This document shows positions 11,764 to 24,884 of a DNA stretch of 64,000 nucleotides, in pieces; position 1 is the stretch's first letter, and every line of letters starts with the position of its first letter. The notes beneath the pieces were generated by a model. The model was not told where the DNA came from. It did not search any database and was given only the letters and a program-made list of their open reading frames with translations. Source of the DNA: Eublepharis macularius (Eukaryota > Chordata > Lepidosauria > Squamata > Eublepharidae); NCBI RefSeq assembly GCF_028583425.1, contig NC_072795.1:72988001-73052000 (forward strand), read 5' to 3'. A program made the translations under genes and the position numbers.

Positions 11764-12284
11764 GTACCCATGGCTACAGAAGAACACCCCCTTCCCCCAC
11801 CCTCCCCTCTCTTCTCCCAAATGGATGAGACGGGTGCGCGCTTTTCTGGCTGCTCCGTGGTTGGAAGGAAGCCCTGCTGATCAAGGAAAGCTGGGCTTCC
11901 ATTCGCATTTCCAGGGCGACAGAAGGAGGGCAAACAGTTCCGGCATTCCCCAGGCTCCATTTCCACGGGGCTCCGTTCCCTCGGGAATAGATGGCTGGCT
12001 CCAGACTGTCTGCAGACTGCAATCCCGAATGTAAACCGATCAATCTGATCGAGACCCGATAGAGCGCCTCACCCGAGCACTGAACCGGGAGCCGTGGACG
12101 GAACTGATCAGCCCAGTCCCGATGGCACAAATGCCAAAATCAGGGCAATTTTCAGACAGTAATTCCAATCGTGCCCATGTCTAATATAGATTCAGGTGGG
12201 TAGATACGTTGGTTTGCAATAGAACAGTAAAATTTAAGTCCAGTAACACCTTAAAGACCAATGAGATTTTCAGGGATTTTCTAT

Positions 12285-12530
12285 CTATCTACATCATTTA
12301 TTTATTTAATTTATACCCTGCCTTTCTCCCAATGGGGACACAAAAAAGATTATATCATTCTCCTCTTCTTGATTTTATCCCACTCAGTGAGGTAAGTTAG
12401 ATTGAGAGTATTTCAGTGGCCTAAAGTCACCCAGTAAACTTCCACAGTAGAGTGGTGATTCAGTTCTGGGTCTCCCAGATCCTAGTCTGAAATGCTAATC
12501 ACCACACCACAGTGGCTTTTGTGGAGTGGG
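12285..12530 (-). mobile_element. tRNA-derived SINE, degraded
   Basis: Reverse-complement reading gives a tRNA-like head (near 12500-12525, the strand complement of accacaccacagtggc). A body with the complement of ttagattgagag and cctaaagtcaccca follows, then a tail complementary to tttatttaatttatacc. The same architecture appears in the better preserved SINE at 31068. It was transcribed by RNA polymerase III in the past and has no coding capacity. Confidence 0.6.
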
Positions 12531-12610
12531 TAATTTTGAACAGTAGGAAGCAGCTGGGCCTGGGTGAGTTGTGAAAATCAGGAGATCATAAGTTGTTGAG
12601 TGCTTCTTAT

Positions 12611-13064
12611 CAGGCCTGACCATGGCTCATTTTGAGCGGGAACGCGCAGGAACGCAGTTCTGGTAGTTCCCCCCAAAGGTCACATGTCAGGTGGCCCTGC
12701 CCACCTGATTTTTGGCCATTTGGGGCCTGTTTCAGCCTGGATCAGGGCCCAAAATGGCCAGGATCAGGCCCAAAATAGCCAGGATTGGTCCCAAAATGGC
12801 TAGGATAGGGCCTCTGATGGGTGGTGGATCACTCTCTCACTCAGCAGTGGCCCAGTCCTGACCATTTGGGGCCCATTTTTGGCCATTTTCAGCCCCTTTT
12901 GCCATTTTGGGCCCAATTTTGGCCCTGAATGGCCAGGATTGGGTCCAAAACAGCCAGGATAGGTGATGTCAGGGGGCAGGGCATATGCAAATGAGTTGTG
13001 CTAATGAGTTATGCTAATGAGTTCCTGCAGCTCTTTTTCTATGAAATGACCCCTGGGCCTGACC
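12611..13064. repeat. Interspersed element with short-period internal repeats
   Basis: Ends are loosely inverted: caggcctgacc on the left, and tgggcctgaccc preceded by tttttctatgaaatgac on the right. The interior is built from a recurring 15-20 bp motif of the type ggccaggat plus ccaaaatgg, at least eight times in both orientations. The class is uncertain and there is no target duplication. Confidence 0.4.
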
Positions 13065-15425
13065 CAAATGAATCCTCCCTCAAAGGCCAAAACAGCCCTG
13101 GAAAGGGCCCTGCCTCCTCCCACTGCCCTTTACTGACAGAAAGCAAGGCTGAAAGGCTGGCAGTACTGTTGTGCTTGCTTAGCAACAACCACTGAGGACA
13201 TTCATTTTTTTTACAGCTACAAGACCTGCTTCTATCTTTGTGTGTGGGTGGGGGATTTAACCTCTCAAATGTTTTTTGTTGGTTTCTTTTTAGATTTCTG
13301 ATTTTTCTGAAAACCTGGGTTGTATTTTTCAGGTTTGCAGAAAGATTTCCCTTGCCTGTTCATGGTTCCAGTCTCTGAAATTAAGTATACACAGATTTGG
13401 CCATATTGAGAATGAGATATTTTATTGATTACAATATTTATTTGATGTTCTTTTAAAATCAAACAAACATGGGGGATGGCCACAGGGTGTGAACTGTGGC
13501 AGGAAACTAAGAGAAGCCATGTGGAAACTGCATTGTTGCACCAGCAATGGAGAAAGCACAAAAGCCTCTCCCTGGCCATTTTCACATGCCTGTAACCCTC
13601 CAGAAAATTGTGCAAAACTCACAGCACAATAGCATCTTCATAGCATGATTTCCCATCATGAACCTATTTAATGGCGTGATGACATCAGAAATCATGCCAT
13701 TAAACAAGATCATGATGGAAAATTCCACTATGAAGATGTACTCTTTAAAAATTTAGAAGTGATGCAAAAACATCATGGTTTTAAACTGTATTTTGAACTT
13801 AGTATTGTATTGTTGATTTTATATTGTATTTATTGTTATTGTATTTTAACAATGTTGTTACCTGCCCTGACCCTGCTTGCAGGGAGGGCGGGTTAGAAAT
13901 TCGATAAATTAAATTAATTCTTCACAGCAACAGAGAGCCTTGAGTGACAGGCTGCTCTAAGGAATCTGATTGGGTAGCATGAGCTGAACAGAGAAAGACT
14001 TCTGAACTGAATGTTGGGGAGAAGGGAATTTGATGTCAGCCCTAGTTGAGAGCAGTCGAGTACTGACAGTTTGGAGATTCAGCCCTGATTGAGAGCAGTT
14101 TAACAGAGACAGGAGAACTGGGGGAAAGTTGGCAAGGAAGTTTGGGAAGTAGATGAAGACTCCCATTGGGGCCAAAGAAAGGTGATAATCTTCTAGTGAA
14201 AGGAGAATTTCCCCACCCAGTAAAACAAGGAGTTAGTTCTGAAGAGTGGTTTGGTGTGATGTTTCTTTTAATTAGGGCAGAGTTGCAATGCTGTGACTTT
14301 TGTGCCTTCTGCCCCTTTAAGCACAATGTCCATTCTGTTCCTTGATGGCAACCCACATTCCCCATTGATCTCTTCTTCAGTTTACTTTTTTATTTCCTCT
14401 ATTTACAAATGGACTCACATTCATGATGACGATTTGGAAATGGGGGTGGGGGACTTGTCTCAAGAATCTGCCTTCCCTATCCCAGAACAGAGTCAAGTGA
14501 TGTGAGGAAACCAATGAGAACACAATTTTGTTTGAGCAGCAGTGTTTGAATATTTTGCTCTGGCAGAGAGGCACTGTTTTATGCCAAACAGACTATTCAA
14601 ACCACACCAGAGCAATCTGCTAGAAGCTAGTGGAACAAAAGCAAAAAGTACTTTGTAGGTTTCCCCCAGAAATCCATCACCAATTGCCTCTCCAGAATTA
14701 AAAAAAAAAAGGTGGGCACAAAGATGGAGAGAATGGGCAGATGGCAGACACACTGGGCTCCAACATTGCAATGTTACAACCCACACACTGAATTTTTTTG
14801 AAAAAGGAACAACGTTGGCTTCCACAAAAGGCAGCTTCAAACAGACACATCTCAACCTGTCTGGAATAAGAAAGTAGACACCAAATCACCTTGAGGTCAT
14901 GCAGGAATTGTACATACCCAGGATAGAGCTTCAAAATTCCTATGAAAACCCATCAGGGTCTCAACAAATTGTGTATGCTCACAAGAATTGTTATGATTAT
15001 CAGCTCTAAGGTCAGGCAAATAGGCCCTCTGGAATGAGGTGGATCTATAATAATCCTTAAGTAATTACATACTTATTAAGGATGGTATAGGATCTGATTT
15101 CCTGACCGTATATATAGTAAGTATACTCTGTACAATAAATATGTTATGATTTAGTCCCAGATGAGAGTGTTTGCACATTTCACAAATACAGTGCATATCA
15201 AACTGACAAGCCTGTTAACCTTAAACCCCCAAACTGAAAGAGCTATTTGTTACAGCCCTTGCAGCTTGTTTCTCCATTCATTACAATAAGCAATAAAAAT
15301 GGCCACTCTTGAGTTCCACTGTTTCCCCTCTGAATAATTCAGGGGGTGGCTTTGTGCACAGCTGTAGCAAGGATGTGGGAAGCAGGAGAAACCAATAGCT
15401 ATATACACTTGCTTCATACAGGAAG
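13065..15425. other. No gene; one LINE-like 3' tail
   Basis: About 13780-13920 ends in cctgccctgaccctgc and gggagggcgggtta, followed by a taaat-rich tail, on the plus strand. That is the usual look of an L2-type LINE end. The rest shows no feature. Open frames at 13957-14934 carry no motif. Confidence 0.45.
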
Positions 15426-15600
15426 GGAAGGGCTATGGCTCAGTGGTAGAGAAGATCCCTGGAATTTCCCAGTAAAGGATTTCAAATGGCAGGTGCTGGA
15501 GAAACCTGAAACCCTGGAAAGCTTCTTCCCATCATAGTAGATGATACTGATCTAGATAGACCAAAGGTCTGGTTCAGTATAGGTCAAACAGTATTGGTTC
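15426..15600 (+). mobile_element. tRNA-derived SINE fragment
   Basis: It starts with a tRNA-like box, gggctatggctcagtggtag, and continues with a body containing agtagatgatactgatctag and gaccaaaggtctggttcagta. That layout fits a known squamate SINE. The tRNA part has lost its B box, so it is not a tRNA gene. Confidence 0.7.
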
Positions 15601-16705
15601 ACATGACCTAACCTAAAGAAGATAACCACTGATGCAGTAAGGAGGACATGATACACACCTCCATACTACAATGTTTTAGGAAGCTTAGCATACACCATAT
15701 CTCACATCTTTGCCACCTGTTGCTAGTATAGCTGATCACCTAGGAGCTGGACAGATTTATTTTTTCTTGTATGTCCAAAATTGACCAGTGTCAGATTTTT
15801 TTGTCTATTCCATAGTGCCAGGTTTAGAAAGACTAAGGTTCAAGAAGAAGATGCTACCTTGATTACTTACTTAAATCACAGTTGACATGAGAAGTGCAGT
15901 TAAAATAGTGCTTGGTGAAGTAGGTTGTTGTTGGTTGGTAATCAGACTAGTTAATAAAGCAATTGCAGATCCCTAAAGGACTAATAAAGCTGTGGTGCTT
16001 CATTCAACCTAAAGATTGAGTATCACACCTTTTTATTTGAGAAGGGTAGATTGACCATTATGGCTACCAGGACTTCTCCCAGTTGGTTAGTGGCCTGCCC
16101 TCCCTGGGCCAGACTAGCCCAGTGGTGAGAAGGGTGAGCAGGCAGGCTGGCTGTTTCTTCTTCACTCTGGGGGTGGGGGTGGTTGGGACCCTTTTCTGAG
16201 GCTTGTTTTCCCCCTCCCAGTCTACCCTTAACTTGCAGCATATTTATTTGTCTGGGGAAGGGAAATGTGACAAAAAGTTGACTTTTTATCAGGATGACAA
16301 TTTTTGATTTCAAATCAAAATATTGTTCCTTGGGTGGGAAAACCCAGAGTGTGGGAGTCTGTGCATAACCTTCTGTATCAATAACACCAGCTTAGAATCT
16401 GACAGATTAGTAGTGGAGCCAGAGTGGTATCTAAAATACTATTAGTGGGATTTGGTAGAACTGAGTTAGCCGGCCCATGAGTAAAGCATAGCAAAAACCA
16501 GTGTGGTGTAGTGGCTAGTTCAGAGGCAGAAAAATGTTTATTTCATGCAGCCAAAAGTCATCACATTTGAGCAGCTAAAACACACAAGTAAAACATAAAC
16601 AAAGAGCAACAAATGACAGTGTAGTGACTCATCTGACTGCAGTTACAGTCACCTGACTGCACATAGTTTTGCTGGTCAGATGACTAATAGTGGGCAGGTC
16701 AGCAA

Positions 16706-18047
16706 TAGACATGAGCATGAATCAAAATACGAATCAAATTTCATGATGAATCGGGCTAATTCGTGTTTCACAAAACGCATTTCGTGGGGCTACAGTCTTC
16801 ACGAAATTTACGACTTTTGGGGCCAATTTGTTCGATTCATTAATTATTTGTGATGCCAGACAGGCTGGTGCTGATCCATTGATTCCCTAAGCAACATAGA
16901 CGCAGAATGTTTGCAGACCTTTTGTTGCCATTGGAAACCCCAATCTTAGACCACATAACCTTGTTAGGCAGCTCTCCCTGCCAACTGGAGAGCTTTCATT
17001 CTGCCCTATACAGCAGGGAGGTTAATTCCCTAGGAAACCGAGGAGATGGGCCTTCTGTAGCCATGGGAACACCAATTTCATCCCTCCAAACCCTGTTAGG
17101 AAGGTCTGTCAGCTAACCAGAGACCTCCTGTTCTGCTCTATGTGAGCATTTCTTATATAAGGCACAGCTCTCTGCCTTGTACTTTTCAGTTCCAGTATAC
17201 AGGGAGAGGGAGGACCTGTTGCTGGGATTTGGAGTGAGAAAGGAATTGGGAGCTTTTGGCTGGATTTGCTGCTGCTTTAAAAGAGACTGAAAAGCCTCTT
17301 TCTTATTTTCAGCTCTTGGCCTTGTTGGGAAGGTCGTTGGGGTGAGGGTGCCTTCTTTTCTCTACCCTACAGAACCGCAGTCTCAGGGCATTGCCTGGCT
17401 CTGGGGCCTAGCTTGACTGAGGCCTACATTTTTCCCCTTTAATTTTCTTTGTTTATATTCTTATTTGAGTGAGCCCCTTGGCGCAGAGTGGTAAGCAGCA
17501 GTATTGCAGCCCAAGCTCTGCTCACACGACCTGAGTTTGATCCTGGCAGAAGCCGTGTTCAGGTAGCTGGCTCAAGGTTGACTCAGCCCTCCATCCTTCC
17601 GAGGTTGGTAAAATGAGCACCCAGTTTCCTGGGGGTAAAGTGTAGATGACTGGGGAAGGCAATGGTAAACCACCCCATAACAAAAGTCTGCCAAGAAAAT
17701 GTCATGATGCGACGTCTCCCCCCCCCCCCCATGGGTAAGTAATGACTCGGTGCTTGCACAGGGGACTCCCTTTACCTTTCACCTATATTCTTATTTAAAG
17801 CATTTGTTTTTGCTGGCTTGTTGGGTGAGGGTGGGTGGAGGAGAGCCTGCTGAAGTTTCCCTGTGAGTTTGGCATCTCTGGGTATGAAGGGAGCCATTGA
17901 AGTACCCTGGGTTCTAATGAATCATGAAACAAGCAAATCGTTTTGCAAAAGGGACAATTTCGTGAAAGTTCATGATTCATGATTCATGGAATACGACGAA
18001 ACATGAAACGCTCATTTTGTATTTTTGCCATTTCATGCCTATCTCTA
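16706..18047. mobile_element. hAT-type non-autonomous element (1342 bp)
   Basis: The left end is tagacatgagcatgaat and the right end is the inverse, tttcatgcctatctcta. A perfect 8-bp duplication, gtcagcaa, lies at 16698-16705 and 18048-18055. The subterminal regions are rich in cgaat/catgaat motifs. The interior encodes no transposase and is interrupted by a complete SINE at 17467-17783. Confidence 0.93.
17467..17783 (+). mobile_element. tRNA-derived SINE nested in a hAT element
   Basis: Polymerase III boxes are visible near the 5' end (ggcgcagagtggtaagc, and gagtttgatcctgg about 50 bp on). The body contains tccgaggttggtaaaatgag and aatgactcggtgcttgc, and the element ends in a tttaccttt tail. 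The 13-bp duplication tatattcttattt flanks it at 17454-17466 and 17784-17796, showing L1/L2-style insertion after the host hAT element had settled. A run of about 13 C lies at 17718-17730. Confidence 0.9.
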
Positions 18048-18055
18048 GTCAGCAA

Positions 18056-21000
18056 TCTGTCAACTAATTGGAAACAGAATAGTGAAGTAACACAAATCAG
18101 TGGAAATGTTTGCAAATGGGGTCCCTCCATTTTGATCTTTTGTAGTCTTGGGCCAAGAGGTATTTATGAAATCTGTAAGCAGCCTAAGAGTTCTCAAGCA
18201 AGTTTTCAAAACAGGTATTTGCCTCCACCTTAGTACCTCTATTCAGCTTTGCACTCTTTTCTTCAGTGGGTGGGTTGTAATGAGACTTCACAGCAGACAT
18301 TGTAGCCTGGCAACGTACGTGGCCACAAACTAGGGAGTATTACTGTACTTCCCAAGAGTTCTGATAAAGAGTATAGCCAAATATGAACCATCAAAAGGGC
18401 AAGAGCATGGAAGACAGTCCAGTTAATTGTTAATTATTCTTTTTTATTATTACTATTATCTAAGACCTTTAAAATTATGATTTAGCCTCCATTGTAATTA
18501 GGTTAAAGTCCCTTTTGTATTACCGTCTCATTTTCTCCTTAACGATCTACTAAACAGCAGAGTGTTCCCTAGAAAGTACAAATCTCTTTATTAGCATGAG
18601 GACAAGCTGCCTTGTACAACACTAATAAATCTTTCATTAGTGCATGCTGAATCCATTGCAGTTACAAGCGGAATAGCAAGAATTCATTTGTCTTTTTTCT
18701 CATTGAATCTGTGAGGATGCTTATAGCAGCTCTCAGCTGGGACACAGCTTGCCAGTGGTTTGCATTAACCACATTAAATAATCTCTCGCAAGCTTATACC
18801 CTGAAAATCTTGCTGGTCTCTATGGTGCCACTGGACTCAAATCCTGCTGATCAAAAATCTAAATCTCATTTCCACATCTGACTGCCAGCACAAAGAAAAT
18901 CCAAGGCAGGGTGTTCCTGAACTTAGGCTGCCTGAACTTCTCATAGCTGTCACATTCACACTCTGAAAGACATCTTGGCTCGTGGATTTGTTTTTATTGT
19001 CTCAGAGTCTTTCTGTCTTCAACAGATTATCACTGACGGCAAAAACAGATGTCATGAAAATGGTAGGGCTGCCACTAAAATTACAGCTGTGTTTATCTCC
19101 TCCTTTCTGTGTAACATCCAGTAGATCTTATTCATGCATTGATTACAGAATGTTGAACAATTGCCAAATTTGGCTCAAGTTTCTGGCTGTGAGTAGGGAG
19201 TCAAATTTCCATTGACCAGTCAGCTGTCTGCAAACAAATTTCACCTGTTCCTTTGATATCTTTTCACATATTTAAATAATATAGTACAGTGCAATTAGCG
19301 GTGCTTTGTGCATACATATTCAATCTCAGCTCAGTTACCTTTTCCTCCCTCACAGACCTGTGGTCACTGCACTCAGTTTGGCAGCCAATCATATAAATAA
19401 ACAATAATGCTAGAGCGAACAGAATGCAGAATGTACTAGTATGTACAATGTACAATGATTGACATTGCTATGGCCTATGTGAAAGTTTACACCACGAGCA
19501 GGGAGGGAGGCAGCGAAGTAGTTTCTGTAATCCTCTTTTGACTCCTTCAGTGGTTTTTACTGCTTTCAACAGGTAGAAGACTTTCTCTCTCAGCTTTTTC
19601 TTTATAACCTTTTAGATCTCTTATGGACCAAACCTACTCACTATTAACATATACTATACCTCATTGTTAGCATCAGTTCAGTGTAGTGGTTCACACATGC
19701 AGGCCCATTCTACTCAACCAGTATCCTGTTCAAGCTACAGCCATCTCAGAGAAAGACATCCTGTCTTAGAGATGCTGTGTGTGTACTCTAATAGGTATGG
19801 AAATTGCATCAGTAAGCTACAGTATGTAATGTGATCCTTTTAATGCTTCTTTTCTTATTCACTCACAAAATACATCATTTGATGTTGTTTTTTAAAAGAA
19901 GATTTCTGCAAGAATGGAAGGTCAAATATTTCCTGTTTTTTAAACCATAGTCCTGGCCCTGTGATGAACTGCTAGGTCTGGCTCCAGTGCTTGCAGCATT
20001 ACATATACTGATAGCCAATCAAATCACCAGTGACAAAACCTAGTTATAATGGCAGCAGTTGATCTGCTGTAGGCAACTGGTTGCAATCAACTCAGTACCA
20101 GGCAGCTACTCACCATGCGGATGGCAAACTGTTTGTTGTTTGTCTGAAGAATGGGTGGCTTTAAGCAAAGGGAAAGCTAATGACTATGTGAAGCATAACA
20201 CAAATGTCTACTGAGGTCTAAGTGGTTCTGTTATATGAACAAGATTCATGGCAATGCCATTTTTGAGGCCTTTAACTACTCTTTAATGGGGAGTGGAGTG
20301 AGGGTAGTATTAATTCTCTTACAGAATATGACTGGGAGTAAAACAAAGACTTTCCACATAAGCTGAAGGCAATGGCTCACAATCAAATTGCTATAAAAGC
20401 AAATGGCTTTGACAGTAATCACTGCCATTCCCAGTCGTCTGTCTTTTGTGTGGTGTGTGTACAGCCATTAGGTATGTTTGTACTCTCTTTGTAATTGTCT
20501 CTGCTGGAAATAAGGTTGTGCAACTGTAGCAGGCGACTGACAAGATCTGAGCTGCATATGTTAAAGCTATACCTTTTCTTGCACTTCAAATTCTATGCCT
20601 AGAGATGGATGTTACTGAATGATAATTAGTATGAGGCCCGTCCCTCACCAGCACCCGTCAGGTTACTCACTGTCCTGCCAGCTGCCAAACACAGGTGTTC
20701 TCAGGCCTCATATGGGCAGGGAAGGGGGTTGTACCACCTTGTTCCTTCTCTTGCCCAGAAAGAGACAGCACACTTCAGCTGCCTCTCCCTGTGTTTCCCT
20801 CTCAGCCCTCACAGGATTCAACATAGCAACCAGATTCATCTGTATGTGAGTTATGATGCATATACACACACTCTAAGAGTTTCTGCATACAAGTGAACGG
20901 AAGGGAACATTCCAGAACAGTAGACACATTCAAGATAATCAATACTTTATGTAACTTAACTATAGCTAATATAAATTTAACTGTAACTATTCAGATTTTA

Positions 21001-21261
21001 TCTCTCCTAACATTAAGAACAGTACAATGGAACCAGTAACCTGAATAACCTTGGACTTTCCATCAAGCAGAAGTAGGAACCCTCCTTGAGCCTACTTGTG
21101 GGGAGGATGAGCTAAATACCGAATAAAATAAATACAGTTTCATGGCACTTGGGAGGCTCTGCGTTCAGAGTTTTGATGGGCAATCTGTGACTGACATTCT
21201 TTGAAATGGTTTTCTGGAAAAATTCTAATAAGTGTTTTTGGGGTTTTCTCCCCAATGCAGC
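18056..21261. other. No recognised gene
   Basis: A-T-rich DNA with only a short repeat fragment near 18785-18846 (tggtctctatggtgccactgg, a dispersed retroelement signature). Open frames are all under 85 codons and featureless. I see no splice-bounded exon that I would defend. Confidence 0.4.
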
Positions 21262-21480
21262 TGTTAATAACAATAATAATAATATTTGATTTATATATCT
21301 CCCTTCAGGACAACTTAATGCCCACTCAGAGTGGTTTACAATGTATGCCATTATTATCCCCACAACAAACCACCCTGTGAGGTAGGTGTGGCTGAGGGAG
21401 CTCCAAGAAGCTGTGACTGACCTGAGGTCACCCAGCTGGCTTCATAGCTGTCTTCATGTGGAGGAATGGGAAATCACTCC
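21262..21480 (-). mobile_element. tRNA-derived SINE with L2-like tail
   Basis: This is the reverse-complement counterpart of the SINE at 31068-31320. It has a tail of AAT units, then tatatatctcccttcagg, gcccactcagagtggttta and gaggtcacccagctgg. The tRNA-derived head is lost or mutated. The tail resembles L2 3' ends, as expected for a SINE mobilised by an L2 LINE. Confidence 0.75.
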
Positions 21481-23156
21481 TCGGGACTATGCTAAAAACC
21501 AGATTTGTTATCATTCCTTCAGCATTCAAGGAATCCAGTGCAGCAGATCCAGATCAAGCCTATGGATTTCAGCAGCTTATTTGCATGAGCAAGATCAGTC
21601 CATTCTTTCCCTCGCCTATATTCATCCTGTTTGTCCTTCTAAGTTCAGGGATACAACTCTGAGTGTTTGAATAAGGTTCTTTGAACTCTTCCCGATTTCA
21701 TGGGCTTACCATGGCATTTTAAGTCCTTTTCAAATTCACCCTGAGCTGGATTTTCATATAAAGAGGCCAAATGAAGCCCCTTGGATAAGGCACGCAGTCT
21801 AAGGCTGCATCCTGTACGGACTTCCTTGGGATTGAATAAAGTAGGTCTGAGCAAACGAGTACAAGCTAAATCTGCATATCAAGAAATATCATTTTTATAG
21901 ATAACATTTAAACAATAAAATAAAATTAGTAATATCATTAAATGAAATGTAACTATGTAGAAGTGTCTGTCCCAATTTTATCAAAATATTAGGGCAAATT
22001 AAACAACTTTTGAATTGCATTCAAATTAGAATTTTTAACCTAACAATATTGCCCATTACATTTCCCTGCATATGAAACAAAATGTGATGTTTAAAGAGGC
22101 AACAGAAGGGGAGAGTACCTTTTTATAAAGGTTGCTATCAATCAAATCCCAGGTTAGAAAGCCAGCTCTCTGCGTCTCTCCCCAGCTTTTCCTTTCAAAC
22201 TCCTTGCAATCATTTAGTTTTAATAACTCTCTTCATAACCTTCAACTTATTTCATATGAAATGGGAAACCTAGCAAAATATCCTAAACAAATTAAATGCA
22301 ACCTATTCTTTGACATGCAAAATGGATTTTAGATTTGCCCTGGTGAGGTCTTATGTTTCATTATTATTAAAAATGTCAGCAATATTATGCCTGCTGGGAG
22401 CCTAGCTTTTTCCTCTTCTTTTTCCAATTTTACTCAAAGCCCTTTATTGCATATTTTACCATTCACATCAGCAGAGACTAATAGCTATTTTGTTTTCATT
22501 TTTAACCAGTTTTGAAAACCCAGTACCATTTTGCTAAATGCTTTTGCTGAAGTTAAATTTCAGAGCATTTCAAAGAAATTAAATGAGACATTATATGAAA
22601 CAGTCTATGATTACAGTCCATAAGCCACTTGGGCCGGAGTGCTTGGATTTAAGATCATGGGATTAAAAACACTGAAAACGAAGCATTCCAGGTACGCTAA
22701 TATTTCAAGAAGAATGTAAGATTCTATTGCATGACTCTATTTTGTTTAAAAGAAAGGAAAAAAGAGAGAGCATTAGGTGGATATTTTCTACTGCAGACTT
22801 TGTATAGGTACTGCTTTGTTCTCAGCAAACATTTAGATGTAGTTGAAGATAGACAAACTTATAATTTAAAAGAACCAATATTAGGAACCAGAAAGGAAAA
22901 ATGCTATCCATGAAATGAGGGATATTGATTTCCCTCCCAAAAACAAATGAAGATTGTTGGTGCAATTACTGCTGATGAAATTAAGCAAGTATTCCTGCCC
23001 TCACTAGCACAATCATTTGTCAGGGCTCACGACACAACTGAGAATTTCCTCTGCTGTTTAGAATTCAGACAAACAATCCAAATTGGCTGCTACAACACAT
23101 ATTTTCTATATATGTTACAGTGGACATGACAAATTGCTTTAGTCATGATACACATT
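21481..23156. other. No recognised gene or repeat
   Basis: AT-rich sequence without repeat termini, coding motifs or RNA signatures. Confidence 0.4.
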
Positions 23157-23506
23157 TAGGGTTGCAACTGGAAGGACCAAGGACTTGCAACTAGGATGCA
23201 ATTGGTGGCACCAGTGCAATAAAATCACTTCTAGCATGACATGGAAATTGTATCATCATGTAGGAAGAGTCGCTGTAACATTCACCCAGACCTCTATGGT
23301 TAACCAAAGAGTTTGGGGTGATTGCTAAAGCATCACCCAGAGTAACAGCATCTCTTCTGGTTTGTACCAGAATCAACATCATGTCAGGGAGGCCAGTCAT
23401 GCCCCCCAGTTTGCCCAGACATTTCTTCTCATCAACCAGCTGAATAGTGGCAGGCAATGGGAGTGGAGGCAGGACATTCTTCCCCCACAGGAAGTTGGCA
23501 ACCCTA
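23157..23506. mobile_element. Small TIR element (gggttgcca family)
   Basis: Ends are tagggttgcaact on the left and the inverse agttggcaaccct on the right. The 350-bp interior is non-coding. Related ends occur at 31545-32193, 32880-33182 and 55051-55407. The superfamily is not determined because no clear target duplication is visible. Confidence 0.5.
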
Positions 23507-24884
23507 ATTCTCCAGTCGTGGGAAAGGCTGACTACCTTAGTACTGTAACTGTATTTTCAGTTTTGCTGAGGGATAGTTTTTATAATCTCCATGGACCATA
23601 TCCAGGCCAACATCAAATACTACTGTAAGAAGTATGGAAGCTAGAACCAAAAGATCCTAGAAGTTTATGTAACTTCATAGGCCACAGCTACATTCAGCAC
23701 ATGATCATTAATCCATAAGCCAGTTGTCCTAAGGGGGAAAGTGTGGAATATTTTGTCAGGCTGGATCTGGCTTGAGAGATTTTCAAAAGCCTTAGTTAAT
23801 TCTGACACAATATTCTGCCACCACCAAATGCATTGCAAGGGGACAAGATGTTTTCTAATGAGTTCTAAATCATTTTGTCCCACTCATGACTCTTTTTGAC
23901 ATTCCTGGAGGGTTCCCTTTGATCTTTATGTGAGGTCTTCAGCACATCAAGTTCACATTCATAAACAACAAGCTGTGGAAATGGTTTTCATCTTTGTTTA
24001 CTAGCACATCCACAAAAAATAACAGTAGGCCCTTTGAGTCACGCAAGCAACAAGGGTTCATGTTTGGGACAACTATGAACTTTCAAAGCAGCCTATTTGA
24101 TGGAAAGAGAAAATTGGGTTCCTGAAGAGCTGTTATGTCTTAGGGAGTGGAATTTGCCCTTAGTGAGGAGTGCCTCAGGATGTTGCCATGGCACACTTTG
24201 CCTTTCCACATAGAAAAATGGAACATCCTATGCAGCTGGAGCATGACTGTTCATGCTGTAGCATTCTGTTTGTCAAAGTAGCAGCAAAGGCCTCAGAGCA
24301 AGGGGGAAATGACCAAATACATTTAAAAAGATGGGTGAAATGCTGCTTGACCTTTGTCAGATCTATTTCTTGGAAATCAGGAAGTCTTCTAGACAGAGGA
24401 GTGGTTCAGACATAGTGTGAAACTATGGTTCAGTGTAAATGTAATTAGTTAGTGAAACCAGGTTTCAACTCACAGTTCAGTCCTGATTTTTCTGATGTAT
24501 CCTGGTTGCCGTTTCTACATTGTTCTGTGCAAAACACTGGCTGCTATCCTAGCCTGCAATCTGACAAAAGCCAAAAGGAAGTGTTTCCCTGCATCGCCAA
24601 ATCATTTGTCATTGGCAAGTAAACTATGAGTGTGTGGAACCAAATCTATCAGCACAATCTCCTAGAAACTCTTCCCTTACACCAAAACATATGAATATGA
24701 CCACATGTGTTTCATCTTCACTTTTAAGAGTCAAATAGACATCCCTTCCTAAGTTTCTTTCTATAATTGGCATACTTATTCCACATTCTCGTGCTGGAGC
24801 CCACATTGTACTCCAGCAGTGGTAAAACAGGTCTGGGGAGGAACACATTTTCCAGAATTTGCTAGAGATGGCATGTATATGAAA
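23507..24884. other. No recognised gene
   Basis: There are no repeat boundaries, conserved motifs or RNA signatures that I can support. Open frames are short and unremarkable. Confidence 0.4.

Larger units (their letters stand above)
10792..12183. mobile_element. hAT-type non-autonomous element with embedded CR1 tail
   Basis: Terminal inverted repeats are tagacatgggcacgat at the left and the inverse atcgtgcccatgtcta at the right. A perfect 8-bp target duplication, atatagat, occurs at 10784-10791 and 12184-12191. Length is 1392 bp. The GC-rich interior (about 10920-11130 and 11765-12060) has no transposase motif. A CR1 3' segment occupies about 11140-11763, so it was either inserted into or captured by the element before or after its spread. 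Confidence 0.92.
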
